DNA of 25,205 nt. Origin: JBPCOB01 sp051000715 (GTDB lineage: Bacteria; Actinomycetota; Actinomycetes; JALYNC01). Position numbers and translations under genes: made by a program. The stretch is from the NCBI GenBank assembly GCA_051000715.1, contig JBPCOB010000126.1:1-25205 (forward strand), read 5' to 3'. The notes under the pieces are model-generated. The model was not told the origin of the DNA. It made no database searches and saw only the letters and a list, made by a program, of their open reading frames with translations. This document shows positions 23,490-25,205 of the stretch, piece by piece (within the stretch, counting starts at the first letter, position 1; each line of letters starts with the position of its first letter).

Positions 23490-24062
23490 TCACCCGGTGG
23501 CCAGCGAGCCTGCCAGTTCACGCAGCTCGTCCAGGGCGGCCGACCCAGTGAGCACGACGCTGCGGCCCTGCGCCGGACGGGTGAGCGCCAGCTCCCCCGA
23601 CGCGGTCCGCCACTGCTGCCACGGCGAGCCACCAATCTCCACCGTCGGCAGCGGCCGAGGGCCCCTGCCCAGCTGGTCGCCCACGAAACCGGTGGCGTCA
23701 CCCTCCTCGAGCGCCAAGTAGCGAGCTCGCGGGGTGACGTACCCCAGGTGCAGCGTGGCCGAGGAGCCGCCTGCCGACGGTGCCACGGTGATCCGGGCGC
23801 TGGTCGGTCGCCAGCGGGCGGACAGGCCGCGCGGCGCCAGGACCGGGTACGCCGCCGCCTCTCGCGCAGCCGCGACCTGCCGGGAGATGTCGACCGTCTT
23901 CACCGCGGTGCCATGCGGGCCGGTGGGGAAGATCAACTCTCGGGTGGGCCCGATCAGCAGGATCAGCACCACCGAGCCCAGCACCAGCCCGAGCGAGCGC
24001 GCCATGTCGGCGACGGTCTCGTTCCCACGCTTCGCCCGGGCCACGGCTCCATGGTCGCGCAC
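23490..24062 (-). CDS. DUF4245 family protein, single-pass membrane-anchored
   Basis: 190 residues. A short basic N-terminus (ARAKRGNETVADMARSLG) precedes one membrane helix (LVLGSVVLILLIGPTRELIF), followed by an extracytoplasmic beta-rich domain with VDISRQVAAAREAAAYPVLA, LSARWRPTSARI, TLHLGYVTPRARYLALEEGD, GGSPWQQWRTASGELALTRP and a C-terminal VVLTGSAALDELRELAGSL. This pattern (helix, PTGPHG-like loop, APxGLxxxWRPTS, LHLGYVTPxxxYxxLEE) fits DUF4245, an actinobacterial family of unknown function. The start is uncertain: GTG 24062 is the longest reasonable choice, while GTG 24044 and ATG 24005 also precede the helix. It lies 30 bases downstream of the kynureninase-like gene on the same strand. 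Confidence 0.78.
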   Translation of the reverse strand: MRDHGAVARAKRGNETVADMARSLGLVLGSVVLILLIGPTRELIFPTGPHGTAVKTVDISRQVAAAREAAAYPVLAPRGLSARWRPTSARITVAPSAGGSSATLHLGYVTPRARYLALEEGDATGFVGDQLGRGPRPLPTVEIGGSPWQQWRTASGELALTRPAQGRSVVLTGSAALDELRELAGSLATG

Positions 24063-24092
24063 GCAGGGACTCGCCGCCGATCGGCACCAGCC

Positions 24093-25205
24093 TCAGGCGA
24101 GGACCCGCCGGTCGACGTCGGCCCGGATGGCGGTCATCTCCGCGAGTACGGCCGCGCACTCCTCGGCGGTGTTGTAGAAGTGCGGCGCCACCCGGATTCC
24201 GACGCCGGGCCGGTGGTCGACGACGAAGCCCCGCGCGATCAGCTCGTCGTGCACCCGCTGGGAGTCCCCCGGGTCGACCGTCACGTGACCGCCGCGCTGG
24301 GCCGGATGCACCGGTGACCGCACGGTGAAGCCGCGGGCGAGCGCGTCCTCGAGCAGCGGCTGGGTCAGCGACACGGAGCGCTCGCGGATGCGGTCCAGCC
24401 CCACCTCGAGCACGGCCGAGTAGCCGGGCTCCGCGGCGTACGCCGATGGGACCCCCGGGGTGCCCCCGGCGAAGCGGCCCACGCCGGGCGCGTACTCAAC
24501 CACGTCGAACTCGAAGCCGAACGGGCGGGCGTGCCCCCACCAGCCCACCTGGGCGGGCCGCAGCTCCACCGCAACCTCGGGCTTGACGTACATCCAGCCC
24601 GCGCCGGGTCCGCCACAGAGGTACTTGACCGAGCCGCCGACGCAGAAGTCGACGTCGAGGTCCACCACGTCGATGGGCATCGAGCCGGCGGACTGGTAGG
24701 CGTCCAGCAGCACCAGCGCGCCCACCTCATGCGCCCGCTCGACCACCGGTCGGACGTCGACCAGCGTCGAGGAGCGGAACAGAACGTGGCTGATGGCGAC
24801 CAGCGCGGTGCAGTCGTCGATGGCGTCGACCAACCGCTGCGGGTCCAGCGTCACGCCATCACCGTCGCTGGCCACCACCTGAGGCACCGCGCCGTATCGC
24901 CCGTGCTCCTTCCACAGGTAGTGACTGCCGGGCCACTCCAGGTCGGAGTAGACGACCCGGTTCCGCCGGCCGCCGAAGTCGATGCAGCTCCCAACGGCCG
25001 CCATCAGGTCGGCGACGTTCTGCCGTAGTACCGTCGTCCCGGCCGGCGCGCCGAGAATCGCCCCCACGAGGTCGGCGACGCGGACCATCTCGGGCTGCCA
25101 GGTCGCCCACGCGACGACGCCCTCGGTCGCCCACAGGTCGGCGTACTCGTTCAGCCGGTTGCGGGTCTCCCGGTGCATGGCACCCAGAGAGTTGTTGATC
25201 AGGTA
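24093..25205 (-). CDS. Kynureninase-like PLP enzyme (aminotransferase class V fold), 5' end outside window
   Basis: 371 residues are visible, and the frame is open to the window edge. The first residues, YLINNSLGAMHRETRNRLNE then YADLWATEGVVAW, are the N-terminal pattern of kynureninase and its relatives, so only about 20-40 residues are missing. Other features are TVLRQNVADLMAAVGSCIDF, VVYSDLEWPGSHYLWKEHG, TALVAISHVLFRSSTLVDVR, VGALVLLDAYQSAGSMPIDV (PLP-binding Asp) and DFCVGGSVKYLCGGPGAGWM with the Schiff-base Lys encoded at 24626-24624. Kynureninase cleaves kynurenine to anthranilate and alanine. The active-site segment GGSVKYLCGG departs from the CSYKYLNGG of characterised kynureninases, so a related lyase or aminotransferase is possible. 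No other tryptophan-catabolic gene is in view. Confidence 0.75.
   Translation of the reverse strand, partial: YLINNSLGAMHRETRNRLNEYADLWATEGVVAWATWQPEMVRVADLVGAILGAPAGTTVLRQNVADLMAAVGSCIDFGGRRNRVVYSDLEWPGSHYLWKEHGRYGAVPQVVASDGDGVTLDPQRLVDAIDDCTALVAISHVLFRSSTLVDVRPVVERAHEVGALVLLDAYQSAGSMPIDVVDLDVDFCVGGSVKYLCGGPGAGWMYVKPEVAVELRPAQVGWWGHARPFGFEFDVVEYAPGVGRFAGGTPGVPSAYAAEPGYSAVLEVGLDRIRERSVSLTQPLLEDALARGFTVRSPVHPAQRGGHVTVDPGDSQRVHDELIARGFVVDHRPGVGIRVAPHFYNTAEECAAVLAEMTAIRADVDRRVLA

Noticed and set aside
22020..23701. Long minus-strand frames opposite xseA and xseB
   Set aside because: Shadows of xseA/xseB, which carry full family motifs.

Overview
The window is chromosomal DNA from a high-GC actinobacterium. 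By eye it is well over two-thirds G+C, and GTG and TTG starts are common. Three things point to the phylum: a mycothiol gene (mshB, with its usual DUF6113 partner), the gene order DUF6542 / ispH / Rv1109c-like lipid-droplet protein / xseA / xseB / DUF4245, which resembles the mycobacterial lytB2-xseA-xseB neighbourhood, and a VOC protein of actinobacterial type behind an ECF sigma factor. The sequence does not let me name a genus. I see no rRNA, tRNA, CRISPR array, insertion sequence, prophage or replication origin. No stretch longer than about 130 bases lacks a gene or gene remnant.

Layout. 1-2981 (+): the 3' end of a SirB1/transglutaminase-like gene, a secreted matrixin-type zinc protease, and a cysteinyl-tRNA synthetase. 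3007-6404 (-): mshB, DUF6113 membrane protein and VanW-family protein, read in that order. 6470-7580 (+): a VapBC-type toxin-antitoxin pair whose antitoxin has an excisionase-like fold, then a small VOC protein. 7634-8857 (-): a membrane-anchored beta-propeller protein, divergent from a GT1 glycosyltransferase (8953-10104, +). 10178-12646 (-): typA/bipA followed by a tightly linked methyltransferase gene. 12773-14837 (+): a small cationic protein, an ECF sigma factor and an overlapping triple-VOC protein. 14828-15265 (-): a Nudix hydrolase. 15362-18154 (+): pterin dehydratase, a divergent YchF-type P-loop NTPase, a small P-loop kinase, and the wreck of a phosphotransferase gene. 18222-20292 (+): rmuC and DUF6542. 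20284-21258 (-): ispH. 21364-23428 (+): lipid-droplet protein, xseA, xseB. 23490-25205 (-): kynureninase-like enzyme (truncated by the window edge) and DUF4245.

How the genes fit together. Most are housekeeping genes: translation (CysRS, TypA), thiol metabolism (MshB), isoprenoid synthesis (IspH), and DNA processing (XseAB, RmuC). The accessory layer is thin: the toxin-antitoxin pair, the sigma/VOC pair, the glycosyltransferase and the broken kinase. No elaborate new system is evident. The observations most worth following are (i) the sigma-coupled triple-VOC gene, which has two in-frame starts each with a strong Shine-Dalgarno sequence, so it could yield proteins with and without a conserved 40-residue head; (ii) an actinobacterial phosphotransferase gene disabled by a frameshift and an apparent loss of its catalytic centre; and (iii) a TANNNT box 6-8 bases before the start codon of at least six genes, which suggests widespread leaderless transcription and helps fix several starts.
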